Assembly: GCA_033065855.1 (NCBI GenBank) | Contig: JAVXUO010001708.1 | Coordinates: 103,147-167,146, forward strand | Direction: 5' to 3' | Source: Escallonia rubra | Taxonomy: Eukaryota > Streptophyta > Magnoliopsida > Escalloniales > Escalloniaceae | DNA length: 64,000 nt | In this document: piece by piece, positions 47,334-58,992 of the stretch | How the letters are laid out: each line of letters begins with the position of its first letter | Numbering within the stretch: position 1 is the first letter of the stretch | Notes under the pieces: generated by a model | Seen by the model: the letters and a program-made list of their open reading frames with translations, nothing else | What the model was told of the DNA's origin: nothing | Databases searched by the model: none | Program-made: the position numbers and the translations under genes

Positions 47334-50300
47334 AACGGAAAAGTTCTTTAAAAAGAAAGCAAAGTTGAAAGAATTCTTGCAGTCTAATAAGAATGAGTGT
47401 AGAAATCAAGATATTATTCAACAATCTCCAATTCCAACAGTAACGGACAAGGCTCCCATTGTGTATTGTGATGTTAATTCCGGGCATTCAAGCAGAATTA
47501 GCGATGATTTCAACTCTGACGAGCTTATTGCGGATCCTGGGTTGCGTCATAATATTTTGGATTATGGTCCTAATATTTGAGATAAAGTTCGACGAGCGTA
47601 TTGGTCGAAAGGTCCTTGCCAATCTTGTCACCACAAATTTTCATTTACACAATTCAAAACTCAGTCTCGTCGATTCATTTCTTCTTGGTTTAACATTTAT
47701 TCGAGTTGGTTGGAGTATAGTGTAGCAAAAGATGAAGCATATTATTTGTGTTGCTACTTGTTCGGAAGTGCTCATGGGGAGTGAGGGGTGGTGGTACTTT
47801 TGTCAAGCATACTTTTAAAGATTGGAGAAAGAGGGATAAATTCCTTAAACATATTGGAGAAGTTGGTAGTGCACACAACCTTGCTTTAACCAAGTGTCAA
47901 GCCTTTGATAACCCTAAGTAAAGTATTGAAGTATTGTCCAAGCAAACAGATGAAAGTAAGGTTCAATACCATACTCGCTTCACTGCATCAATTGATGTCA
48001 TTCGGTTCTTCTTACATCAAGGTTTGTCTTTCCGTGGGCATGATGAATCTAACAAATATGAAAATCAGGAAAATTTTCTAGAACTTTTAGAATTTCTTGC
48101 TGATCACAATGAAAACGTGAAAAAAATCACGTTGTCAAACGCTCCTCAGAATCTCAAATTGACATCACCAAAAGTTCAGAAAGAAATTGTTAGTGCCATT
48201 TTCAGGGAAATAAGAGATGCAATCGTTGGAGACATGAAAACTAAATTATTTTTCATTTTAGTTGACGAGTGTCGTGATGTTTCAGTCAAAGAACAAACGA
48301 AAGTTGTCTTGAGATATGTGGACAAAAGAGGACGTGTGATTGAACGTTTTCTTGGTATTGTCCATGTTGTTAGTACCACTGCCTTATCATGGAAAGACGT
48401 GACTGACATTTTATTTTCAAGGCATATATTGAGCATTTCAAGAGTTCGTGGACAAGGCTACGATGGAGCAACCAATATGCAAGGTGAATTCAATGGCCTT
48501 AAAACTTTAATTCAAGGGGAGAATAAAAGTGCTTATTATATTCACTGCTTTTCTCATCAACTTCAGCTAACTCTTGTAGCCGTTGCAAAAAAGCATTCTC
48601 ATAATTCATTACTCTTTAATTTGGTTACTAAGATAATAAACACCGTGGGATTTTCATGTAATGAAGAGACGCTCTTCGAGAAAGTGAAGCCATTAGACTT
48701 GTTCATGCCCTTGAGAGTGGAGATATCGTCAGTGGTCGAGGTTTAAATCAACAAACTAGCATGAAAAGAGCAGGAGAGACCCGTTGAAGATCACAATACG
48801 GTGTATTATTGGATTTGATTCATATGTTTTAGTGATAGGCGTGCTTAATAAGGTTGTTGAGGATGCTACAAATTAGGGTTAATAGCGAAAATATACCCTC
48901 ATATATGACACGTTTGTAAATTATATCTCAGACCTTTCAAAATAGCTTTTTTATCCACCAAACTATGGCACGATTCTGGTGCCCACACCCTGTTAGTTTT
49001 CCGTTAACTGCGAGGGTATTTTGGTCAGGTCACTTTTTGCCAGGGTATAAAAATACAACGTTAACAAAATGTTAAGGTATAATTTTGCAAACCCTAGTTT
49101 TGAAAATTTGGTAATTTACACAAAGATTTATTATAAATTCTGAATTTTAAAATTTGAAAAAAATTTAAAAAATTCAGATATGAAAATTTGAAAATTTACA
49201 CATGAGGACTATACGGCCTCGCAATCTTTGAAAATTTGAATTTTCGGAATTTGAAAATTCATATTTTCATTTTTTCAAATTCATATTTGAAAATTTGAAG
49301 TTGAAAATATTATACATTAAGGTATAATATTATATGAAAATATGAATTTGAAAATACCTTAACAAAATGTTAATATTTTCAAAATATGAAATTATGCATG
49401 TTAATATTTTCAAATTTTCCGTTAACAAAATGTTAATATTTTCAAAATTTCTGAATTTTCAAATTAGAATATGTAATTTCATATTAGAATATGAACTTTC
49501 ATATTGCCTTTCATATTAGAATATGAAATTTTCATATTGCCTTTTAAATATTCTAATATGAAATTTTCATATTTGAAAATTAGAATTTAAAAGGAAAAAT
49601 TCTAACGACAACTTTCTTATTTTCAAATATGTTAATATGAAATTTCATATTTTCCGTTAACAAAATGTTAATATGAGAATTTCAAAATGTCTGAATTTTC
49701 AAATATGAATTTCATATTTTTCGTTAACAAAATGTTAAGGTATAATATTTTCTAAAAATTAAGAAAATATTATACCTTAACAAAATTTCATATTTCCCAT
49801 TAACAAAAGTTGAATGTGAACGTATAATATTTTCACATTTTTTGTTAACAAAATGTTAATATTTTCAAATTTTCATATTTTCAAAATTTCATATTTTCAA
49901 ATTCAATCTTGATAATTTTCAAATTCTGATTTGGAAATATTATACGTTAAGGTATAATATGAATTTTTTGAATTTTCATATTTGGTAATTTACATAAGAG
50001 GACTATACAGCCCCGCAATCTTTTCCTCTAAAATATGTCCAGGCGATTTTACCAATATGCCCTCAATATGTTGGGGGATAACTTTGCAAACCCTAGTTTT
50101 TTCCAAAAAGTTGGACGGAAGGTAAACGTTTGCAACGTTAGCCATAGTTTGGTGGATAAAAAAGCTATTTTGAAAGGTCTGAGATATAATTTGCAAACGT
50201 GCCATATGTGAGGGTAGATTTTCGCTATTAACCCTACAAATTATGATCAGAAAGGTGAAACATTGAGTCTTTTGCATTCAATGCCAACTTATGATTTTGT

Positions 50301-51119
50301 CTTCAACATGCATTTGATGAAAAAAAATTTGGGGATGACGAATGAACTTTCATAAGCATTACAAAAGAAAGATCAAAACATTGTGAATGCAACGAAGTTG
50401 GTAAGAATAACAAAGCAACAATTGCAGAGCTTGAGAGATCATGGGTGAGAAAACTTGCTGGAAGAGGTCTCAGAAATTTGTGTAAAACACGATATTGACG
50501 TATTGGACATGGGTGCGAGGTTTGTAGCCCCGGGGAGGCGAAAACGTAATGCTGAAGAAGGTACAAATTTTTACCACTATCGTGTTGATACTTTTTTAAC
50601 GGTTGTTGATTTGCATATCAGTGCGTTGAATAATCGTTTCAGTGAGGTAACCACATAGTTGCTTATTTGTATGGCATGTCTCGATCCAAGTGATGATTTT
50701 TATGCTTTTAATAAGCAGAAGTTGATACGTCTTGCACAATTTTATCCATATTACTTTTTCCCAGTAGAGCTTAAGGTACTTGCAAGTCAGCTCGAGACTT
50801 ATATAATGGATGTGCGCTCTTGTGAAGAACTTTATGAAGTCAAGGGAATTAGTGAACTTGCTATAAAGTTAATTGAGTTGAAAAATGATGTGATATATCA
50901 TTTGGTGTACTTACTTTTGAGATTGGTCTTACTTTTACCTGTTGCAACTGCTATTGTAGAAAGAGTTTTCTCTACAATGAAAATAATAAAGACTCGACTT
51001 CGGAATCGCATGGGAGATGAATGATAGCTAGGTTTGTTACATTGAGAAAAATGTCCTCAAAACTATTGGGAATGAGGCTATTATCAAGCGCTACCAATCT
51101 TCGGCGCCTCATCGAGTAG
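47334..51119 (+). pseudogene. hAT transposase (ZMYM1-like/TTF-type), broken
   Basis: The coding region starts after an acceptor TTTTTTTTTCAG at 47333. Recognisable pieces in order: RTEKFFKKK, DPGLRHNILDYGPN, then a TGA, then VRRAYWSKGPCQS and WLEYSVAKDEAYYLCCYLFG (TTF-type zinc finger part). The largest piece is 47934-48746 with FFLHQGLSFRGHDES, FFILVDECRDVSVKEQ, VIERFLGIVHV and GQGYDGATNMQGEFNGLK, the DDE core of this family. After the insertion come VATAIVERVFSTMKIIK and TRLRNRMGD, the hAT dimerisation region. At least two stops, several frameshifts and a 1.36-kb insertion separate the pieces. The family cuts and pastes hAT elements; this copy cannot make an intact enzyme. Confidence 0.85.
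48875..50235. mobile_element. Foldback element of 1361 bp inserted in the hAT
   Basis: The ends AGGGTTAATAGCGAAAAT and ATTTTCGCTATTAACCCT are inverted repeats that continue for about 100 bases (CAGACCTTTCAAAATAGC, CACCAAACTATGG). The flanks both read ACAAATT (48868-48874 and 50236-50242). The interior is very AT-rich and made of many direct and inverted variants of AAAATTTCATATTTTC and GTTAACAAAATGTTAA. No coding function. Removing it restores adjacency in the transposase between the VVEDAT part and the YDQKGETLSLLHSM part. Confidence 0.8.
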
Positions 51120-51371
51120 TTATTTAGTACTTTCGTTTGTAAACACTGAAATATCTATTTTGTATTCGCTTCTTTTGTAATGTAAAGAGTCTTTAATGGC
51201 TCTCATGAAACTTAATAAAACATTTTGTATGTTTTTTAGTATTTGTTTTTATGTATTATCGAAAAGTGCAATCTATTTTTGTGTGGTATTTTACTTATAA
51301 AAAAATTTACTGACTTCGATATATTTTTAGCACCCCTTGGGTGAAATCTTGGTTCCGCCACTAACGGTCGC

Positions 51372-52228
51372 TCACCTATTTTAACCGAGAAATGATTTCG
51401 TGTCTGATTGAATTTTTTTTTCAAATGCTAGGGTATTATTTGATGTAATTGAAACTAGAGGTGGAGGCAACTGGGAGCACAAGGGGTCACGTACCCACCT
51501 GCTGCAATCTAAAATCTTGATGTTATGTGGTGTCATTCTCTAAGCAAAGCGGCAAACACAAATGACGACCAAGGCCAACTTACTATCCACCTCCACTGGC
51601 CATGAAATCGAGGACATCTCATTTGGTCAAATTCTCCGGTCATCTTATCATCCAGTATTTTCTCGCCGAATGTGATGCGGTTTTGCTGTTCTTAGGGCTT
51701 GTCTTCGGTTCTTGAACTGAGTGAGTCTCCAGAAGAGCAAAGGGCATGAAATTTCAGGCCGAGGACAAAGGAAACTTAGCCTATCGAGTTTGGTGGCTTT
51801 GGAGCATGATGGTTATTTGCTCTCCGGCCCCCTGAGTAGTCATTTTGCTCCAAATCCATCCAGCCATTAATAACCTCTACTTCCACAGTTTCCTCTGTGA
51901 GCATATGCTCCATTTACAGAATCATGTTAGGGGAAAACAAGATACTATTGTGTTAATTTTTGAACCAAAAGTCAAGATCATTACAAATATTTCTGGGCAT
52001 TCCTGACTTTGTTTTTGTAATGTACCTGATAAGTGTACCCAGATGCTTAACTATCTTCACTTTCATGCATGTAACAGAAGTCTTGGCCCTATTATTAAAA
52101 ATCAGAAGTATATATTGCTTAAGCATGGCCACATTAATACGAATGTGAGAAGAAACAAGTCACTAGTAGGTGCAGGCCTATGCCTGCCATATTGTATTAT
52201 TGCGATGGTAAAGTACTTAGGATAGGCT
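51372..52228. other. Non-coding sequence between two hAT elements
   Basis: No gene was recognised. The two largest open frames (51960-52148 and 52043-52225) overlap in different frames and match no family. Confidence 0.45.
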
Positions 52229-55200
52229 CAGTAGCACGGACACCAACACCGACGGGGATACCGGACACCGCAATTTTTAAAAAATCAAATTTTGGACACC
52301 GCAATATATATATATAATATCAAATACATTCCACAATCTAAAATAACAAACAATAATGAAAAACTACCAAAACACGGAATTCAAATACAGGTCATACTTA
52401 AACGTTAAATCCAACATAGAACACGGTACCTAACATAAGAAACTAAGTCTTACAAAGTCATACTAATAGGAAACAAATGAAATAACTGAAATAAGTAATA
52501 TGTCGATCAAGTGCTCAATCTACATCGATTGTGTCATCTTCTTCATCATCCTCTTCACCTCCATCATTATTCTCTTCCCTGCATACTTCAGCTTCCATCT
52601 CTGGCTCATCAAGCGATAGATTTGCAAACCGAAGCATCCCACCATCTTCAAACCCATCATGATTATCTTCCCCCACATTCCACATTTGGTCTCCCATTGG
52701 CCATACTTTGGAGCCCTCCTTGACAAAAGACGGAGATTGCTATGAACAAAAACCAAGTCTTCCGCACGTTGGGGTGTCATCTTGTTCCTTCTCACCGAGT
52801 GAATAAAAGAATATGTGCTCCAATTTCTTTTAGCACAAAATGATGAAGAAGGTTGTGCAAGAAGTTTCAAGGCTATGGCTTGGAGCATAGGTGCACTTGC
52901 ACCGTAAAGAAGCCACCAAGTTTTGAGATCCATACTATAACGATTAGAGATGAAATCATACTCTCTAAAATCTCCATTAGGCCCAATAAAATCAGCATAC
53001 TTTAGATTCACCTTGTTGCGCTCCTCCAAGTTTGGAAAGTACTTCCGAAGACATTTCATTCTCTCCTTGTTGATCTCATTGTCCTTTTGTGGAGGAACTC
53101 AAGAAGGATCCTCATCAAGCCACTCATAAGTATAGTACATTATGAAAGAAAGTAATGAACACATTTAGATATATAACTATAAGTAAGGGGCTACATTAGT
53201 AGAAGACTAGAAGCCAAAAAAAAAAAAAAAAACTCAAATGTTAACGTAGGATGATATTACCTTGGGTTAGAGAATGTGCCAAGCAGTGAAGTGGAGTATT
53301 ATTTTTGTTCCAACGATCTACAAAAATATTGTGCACCACATCAAAGAAGGTGGACTCCTCGTCGGGTCTTTTCACTTCATGCATATATATGGCTTTCTTA
53401 ACCTTTTCAATCATCGAATCCCACATGTCATAGACTAGGTGAAGACAAGGCCTATCGGTATCACAAATCCTAAGCATGTCATACATAGGAGTAGTGAAAG
53501 AAAGTATGTAATCAATGGAATCCCACCATTCATCATTCAACACCTTCTCCTTAACAAACCTAGCATTTGCTATATCATCATCCCGATAAAGATTTCAACG
53601 ATCACTAATTACCATGGCTTGAAGACCACCCTTAATTAGCTTAATCCTCCTAAGCATCACAATAGCATAAGCAAATCGAGTTTCGGCCATAGAAAGCAAC
53701 TTCAAATTCACAAACTCATTAAACATCGCCAATCTCATTGCGTGATTCATGATGAAATTCTTAACTTGCCAAACATCCTCAATAACATCAGTAATCCAAG
53801 CACATTCCATATAAGTAATGTCATTATTTTCCGCATTCTTGGCTGCACATATGTTCCTCATTGCTAAGTGAAGAGTATGAACAACATGTGGTGTCCAAAC
53901 AATGCTCAAATTGTTGCTCAAGAAGTTGCCCAGCAGCCTTATAAACTGGAGCATTGTCCATAACAACTTGGACCACCTTCTCATGCCCCACCTCCATTAT
54001 CACTTCCTTCAATAACCTGACAATAAAATGTTTATCCTTATAATCACCCGAACAATCTATTGCTCTAAACAACATAGAAGCACCATCAGAGATAGCCATG
54101 ATATTAATGAGTGGCCTCCTTTGCAAGTCACTCCACCCATCACTAACAATACCTATACCCTTCTCACTCCACACGGCTCGAATCAGTGCTAACAACCTAT
54201 TAACATTCCTTTTTTTCCTTTTGCAAAAGAGTGGTCCTCAACTTATTATAACCTGGTGGAACATAACCCCCAAGCTTATGATTAGCGGCAAAAGTATATG
54301 AGTTTTGATAGTGTGGGTTCCTCGCTAAGTTTAATATCACACCCTCCGTATAGAACATCCTAGCAATTTCATGATCTAATTGCTCACGCTCCTCATTGTT
54401 AAAAGCCTCTTCAAGTTTATTTGTCCACTTTCTTTTTTTATTCTCTTGCATGGACATTGAACTTGCACCAACATTAGAACCAAATCCACTAGTAGGGGGT
54501 AAAGGTACCTGAAAATTAGAAGCATTTTTTACTCTCTCTGCGGCTTTTTCCTCCAACCTTCTGAATCCCAATACGTCCTTCTTTGTCACTTTCGAGCAAG
54601 GTTTGATCCCAGCACCGCTTATCGCTAGTAGATGTGCCCTCACCCTTGAATACGATCATTTCTTCTGCGCTTTGCAAAAAGTGCACACCTAAGGCAAGTT
54701 TCCTCCCTCTTGTGCAGCCTTTCCTGTCCTTACTATGAATTTCCACAACGATTTCAAAGGGTCATCCATACTAGTTGCTGCGGATGCACTTAGTGGACTA
54801 CTAACTTCATCCATTTCTAAAATTAAGTAATAATAAATATACAAGTAACTAATAATAAATATACACTAACACAAGCATTCTGAAATTAAGTACTGGACAA
54901 AATAACTAAGTCAAAAAACAAAACAAAACAAAACAAAAAGAGAGGTTCACTCTGAAACGACTCTTGACAGAAGGAGAAAAAAAAGACTCTTGCAGAAACG
55001 ACTCTTGACTCTTCAGTCTCGATAGAGGGATCTGTCGGCGACCAGCTCCGGCGACAACTCCAAGTCGGTAATGGCTCAAAAAGGCTTCTGTGGGTTGAGA
55101 GATAGGTGACGGCCGTAAGGTGAGTGAAGCAGATGATAATGGTTTAGATTAGGGCACAATTTATTTTTGTAAAAAAACCCCACATATTATATTTATTACA

Positions 55201-55420
55201 GATCGACACCCGAAATTAGTTCCAAAAATTCTAAAGTAGTCCCAAACGGTTCGGCACTGCACATTGCCGTGTCCGACACAGTGTTGGAAATTTAAAAAAC
55301 AAAATCGACACCAATTAGCGGTGTCCGACACGTGTCGGCCGGTGTCCAGAAGGTGTCGGGGTGTCCGTCCGTTTAGGACACCATACCTCCACCTAGGAAA
55401 GGTGTCTGTGCTTCCTAGAG
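52229..55420 (-). mobile_element. hAT element of about 3.2 kb, DUF659 type, inactive
   Basis: The left end CAGTAGCACGGACACC and the right end GGTGTCTGTGCTTCCTAG are inverted repeats. Identical flanks GATAGGCT (52221-52228 and 55421-55428) give an 8-bp target duplication, extendable to AGGATAGGCT. Both end regions are packed with GGTGTCC, CGACAC and GTGTCGG words in both orientations, likely transposase binding sites. The transposase gene runs on the minus strand. Confidence 0.85.
52517..54814 (-). pseudogene. hAT transposase with BED finger and DUF659, broken
   Basis: The start is at 54814 (MDEVSSPLSASAATSMDDPL). It is followed by a BED zinc finger read as WKFIVRTGKAAQEGGNLP, a stop, VCTFCKAQKK, a stop, SYSRVRAHLLAISGAGI. 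Next come the DUF659 part (IGIVSDGWSDLQRRPLINIM, VVQVVMDNAPVYKAAGQLLE), the central part (WTPHVVHTLHLAMRNICAAK), the pre-dimerisation part (WDSMIEKVKKAIY) and the C-terminus (WWLLYGASAPMLQAIALKLL, KRNWSTYSFIHSVRRN, ANLSLDEPEMEAE). Two stops in the finger and frame changes near 53895 and 52695 break it. A donor after LAHSLTQ near 53265 suggests one true intron. DUF659 hAT proteins move their own element; this copy looks dead. Confidence 0.8.
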
Positions 55421-55435
55421 GATAGGCTTAATGTA

Positions 55436-56400
55436 TGTTACTCATTGAGAAAATATTCAGTGGTTGTCTAACACCACGTCATCGGCTTATGTGGTGTTAG
55501 ACTACCACTAGTGTCGTGACAAATATACAAATAAGTCTTTGTGGGACACTTATCCAACTAGATAAAAACATTAACCATTGTTTACTGAATGCTAAAAATT
55601 CAAAATTTTTGTGAAGATTTTGAAGAGCCCGCCAAACACAAAGTTTCATATAGATAAATTTCATTTCTCTTCGTCCTCTCTTTATCTAAAATTGATCTTA
55701 GGCATCATAAGATCAATTGATTCCATAGTATCATACCAACACTAGTCGTAGGCCATTTCTCATGCCATCATTCTCACCAAGCCTAATTATTGCACTTCCC
55801 CTAATCATTGGTAGGTATATACACATATATACTGATTTTGTTCAGCAAAGCAAATCGATCATCATAATCACATGATTTGCCACAAGAAATGAACCTCACT
55901 AGTCGGTTATAAAGCAAGGCCAGTTTGTTTGTTTCCTTGTGGCTACATAGGTAGATAATCAAGAGTTTTATTTGATAATTTCATGATTTGTTCTTCCATT
56001 ACCAGAAACCAAAGACATGCACTTGTTTTTCCATTTGGAAATTCAGATCCAGACGAGTAGAGAAACTCATATAGCCTTTGTAAATGAAAAGGAGGGGACA
56101 TGGGCTTTGTTGGGAGATAAACAAATGAGTTGATACCATCAGCAAACAAAAATAATATATATAGTTGAAACAATGGGAGTCTCCGATACAATGAAATGGT
56201 AATATAATGGTGGTATAGAAGGCGGATGTTTAAATTTTGCGAAAATTTGATCTTAAACTCTCATTAACCTTGGTAAACAGTTTGATCATTTCACAATCTT
56301 GCTTAGTTGTCAAATTGGCAATATATATAGTGAAAGTCTAAGACCACGTAAGATGATGACATGGTGTTAGATAATCACCGAATATTTTCTCTCGTGAACC
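55436..56400. mobile_element. Non-autonomous inverted-repeat element of about 965 bp
   Basis: The left end contains GAGAAAATATTCAGTGG, TCTAACACCACGTCATC and TTATGTGGTGTTAGAC. The right end holds the reverse complements of all three with a few differences, ending TATTTTCTCTCGTGAACC. The arms are about 75 bases. No open frame of note lies inside, and no clean target duplication was seen, so the superfamily is open. Confidence 0.55.
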
Positions 56401-58992
56401 AATTTCTCCATTTATAGATATAGATATACTCTTATATTCACACATACACACAGACACACACACATTGTTGCCCATGTCTTGCATTTTTCAAAACCCAAGC
56501 CTTAACCTTCCTTTTGTTGTTCTTCGACTTAAATAGACCCTTTCGTCTTTGTTAACAATCACTTGGAGTTTGATTTAGGTTAACTGTTCTTGGTAGTCTA
56601 TGTAGATTAATGATTAATTTGCTTTTAAAGAATAACTTTTTTCAATCAATCTGCTGGGCTTTATGGCAAATGCGAGAAAGATGGATTCACCAAAAGATAC
56701 TTGAGTTTCCCCTCAAATTTTCCCTGAGCCGCGTGGGTGTATAAATTGAACCGGTGCCCATTTATAATCTATGCATGTTTGCCCATTTCAGTTATATTTT
56801 TACAATAGCAAACCTTTTGACAAGTTTATTTTTTCATTTAGTAGGTACCCACCTCGTTCAAAATTTCTAACTCGGCCACCGATTGAAATCATAGAATTTA
56901 GGTGGAAAAACAGGTTGTTCAATGCGATTAGCGTTTTGTTTTAGTTCGTTTTCAAAACGAAAACTCACAATACAAAAATAAGAAATAAAACTAAAAAATC
57001 AAATGTGAACGTTCCCTTAGTTTTCTTTCTTTCTCTTTCTTTGTCAAATGGATAAGCAAATAGGATGTGTAACATACTGTTTGCGCTGAAGGCGCGCTCA
57101 CAATCAATTTGTGTGCCTACGACACAATGGATTAAATGTGTTGGATCTTTTTTGCCCCTTGAGCCTGAGGACTTCATTAAAAATGAAAACTTTACTAAAA
57201 ATAGAAACCTTAAGAAATTTAAAAAGAAAATGCGCCCATAAAGACAAAGAAAAACTTTTACAAAGCACATAAAGTGTTTACAATGAAGGACAGGATTTCG
57301 ATTTTCCTATCCATACAAGGCAAATCACGTGAAGGTTTGACAAAGATAAACAAAAGGAACTCATAGCATCCAGACTTCATTTCTTCAAGTCATGTTTGAT
57401 ATGTGAATTTGACGAGCAATTATTCCTTCTTTGGCATAGCATTTATAATTTTGACTAGATTGTAGGAAATAACTACCCATCAACTTAAAAAATAACTACT
57501 TACTAATAAGTAATCAACTATACTTACACCTGATCAGTAGGAGCATATTTTCAGAAGTTAATAACTTCCTGATTTCATTAGCTCTTTTTGACAAATATTA
57601 ATACAAGTTAAATGTCATTTAATGGTATTTAATTAAATACATATATCATTAGTGAATACATTATTTGTTGGTGCAAATACATGCCGACAGTTTGCATTGC
57701 ACTCGTCTAGATTTTGAATTATTAATTGTTCAAAGAATATGATTGATAAGCCTCACCCCGGCCGGCGTCTATGTGGGCGTGACTTGAAATTGAGTGACAA
57801 CCTTGACCATTGCACCCATACCAATTTTGTTCCATTTCTTTTCACGTTGGGACTTGTGGCACAAAATCGAGGATGTGATATCTGATAAAGCCATTTCCTA
57901 AAGAAGACAAACAGAGCCAAAGCTTTGAAAAATTTCATTCGCCAATTTTATGTTGCTACGAACGGGCAATGAGATGTCCGGATACCGGATGGTCAGACAA
58001 ACTGACAAATGTATTCCCTAACCTCGTCGTCACGGACCCATTCACGTACCTAATCCAACCCACCGCCTGCCAATTAAAGTGCTCGCATAATCATCTCACA
58101 ATCTGACAAATAAACCATACAAAACCTAATAGAGCAGCTGAAACCTTAAACTTTGTCCTGCTTGAATCATTACCTCAAGAGCCCAATTGATTTTTCTTCT
58201 TTTCTATTAAGGATGGACCATAAGTCTTTGATCTAACCGCTACAAAATATTGTTATTCCGATCCGATGCTTATATATAAGGCCGTCATATACATCTGATC
58301 CCTTGATTCTTATACCTATGTCGGGATCTAAGAATACGGAAAATTCGGGTGTAGAGCATATGTAGGATGATGGCGTAACTTTTCCACCAATTTGAGCGAC
58401 AGATAGAATTTGAACTCAGATAAAAAAAACCTAGATTAAAACTCTGAAAATCGCTGAACCAAGTCTTTGTTGTTGGTACAGACTTTCACCAGGTAAGTGT
58501 TGACAGAGCAACGAATGCACAATTAAAGGAAGCTACATCTTTAGCCACTTTTGCATGCCATGCACACATTGACGTCCACAGCTTGATGTGGTAACGGATC
58601 TTATGTTCCTATTTCGACTAACCTAATCTTTTGTAATATGTAATATTTGGCCCTCGAAACAAACTTATGAAAGTCCTGTTTTATTTTAATCATGGCCTGT
58701 CATGTTCGTAGAATATTAGTTTTTATAAGCACCGCTGTGTGCAAGTACCATAAGATGCTGCGATAAATTGTTACTATCTATTTATCAATATTATTCTCCT
58801 TTACTACCCAAAAAAAAAAAACAAACTCTTTGTTGTTGGTAAATTGATATTAGTACTGGCCTTTAGCTTCATGAGAAAAATATTGCAACAACTACCAAAC
58901 GCCACCCCTCCCTTTAACTCTTCCCTTGTTCCTTTTCCCTCACCTTCCTTCTTAAAGGACAGGGGCTGTAGAGATTAGGCAGATTCGGAAAC
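56401..58992. other. Intergenic region upstream of the carboxylesterase
   Basis: No gene was recognised. The second copy of a dispersed repeat lies at 57685-57822. The last few hundred bases should include the carboxylesterase promoter and leader, which is pyrimidine-rich just before the start (CTTTAACTCTTCCCTTGTTCC cut to 20 or fewer in a row: CTTCCCTTGTTCC). Confidence 0.45.
57685..57822 (+). repeat. Dispersed repeat, copy 2 (partner at 45930-46052)
   Basis: It contains GCATTGCACTCGTCTAG, GATAAGCCTCACC, GCGTCTATGTGGGCGTG and CTTGAAATTGAGTGACAACC in the same order as the copy at 45930. This copy also has an extra CCGGCCG word. Confidence 0.6.

Larger units (their letters stand above)
46157..51363 (+). 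mobile_element. hAT element of about 5.2 kb, inactive
   Basis: The left end is CAGAGGCGGAACTAC; the right end read inward is TAGTGGCGGAACCAAG. The 8-bp flanks ATGGTTGC (46149-46156) and ACGGTCGC (51364-51371) agree at six positions, the two differences both being T/C, so they are an aged target duplication. Near the left end there are a G-run of about 14 and a C-run of about 9 facing each other, and a CT microsatellite at 46230-46273. It contains a broken transposase and a later insertion at 48875-50235. Confidence 0.8.
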
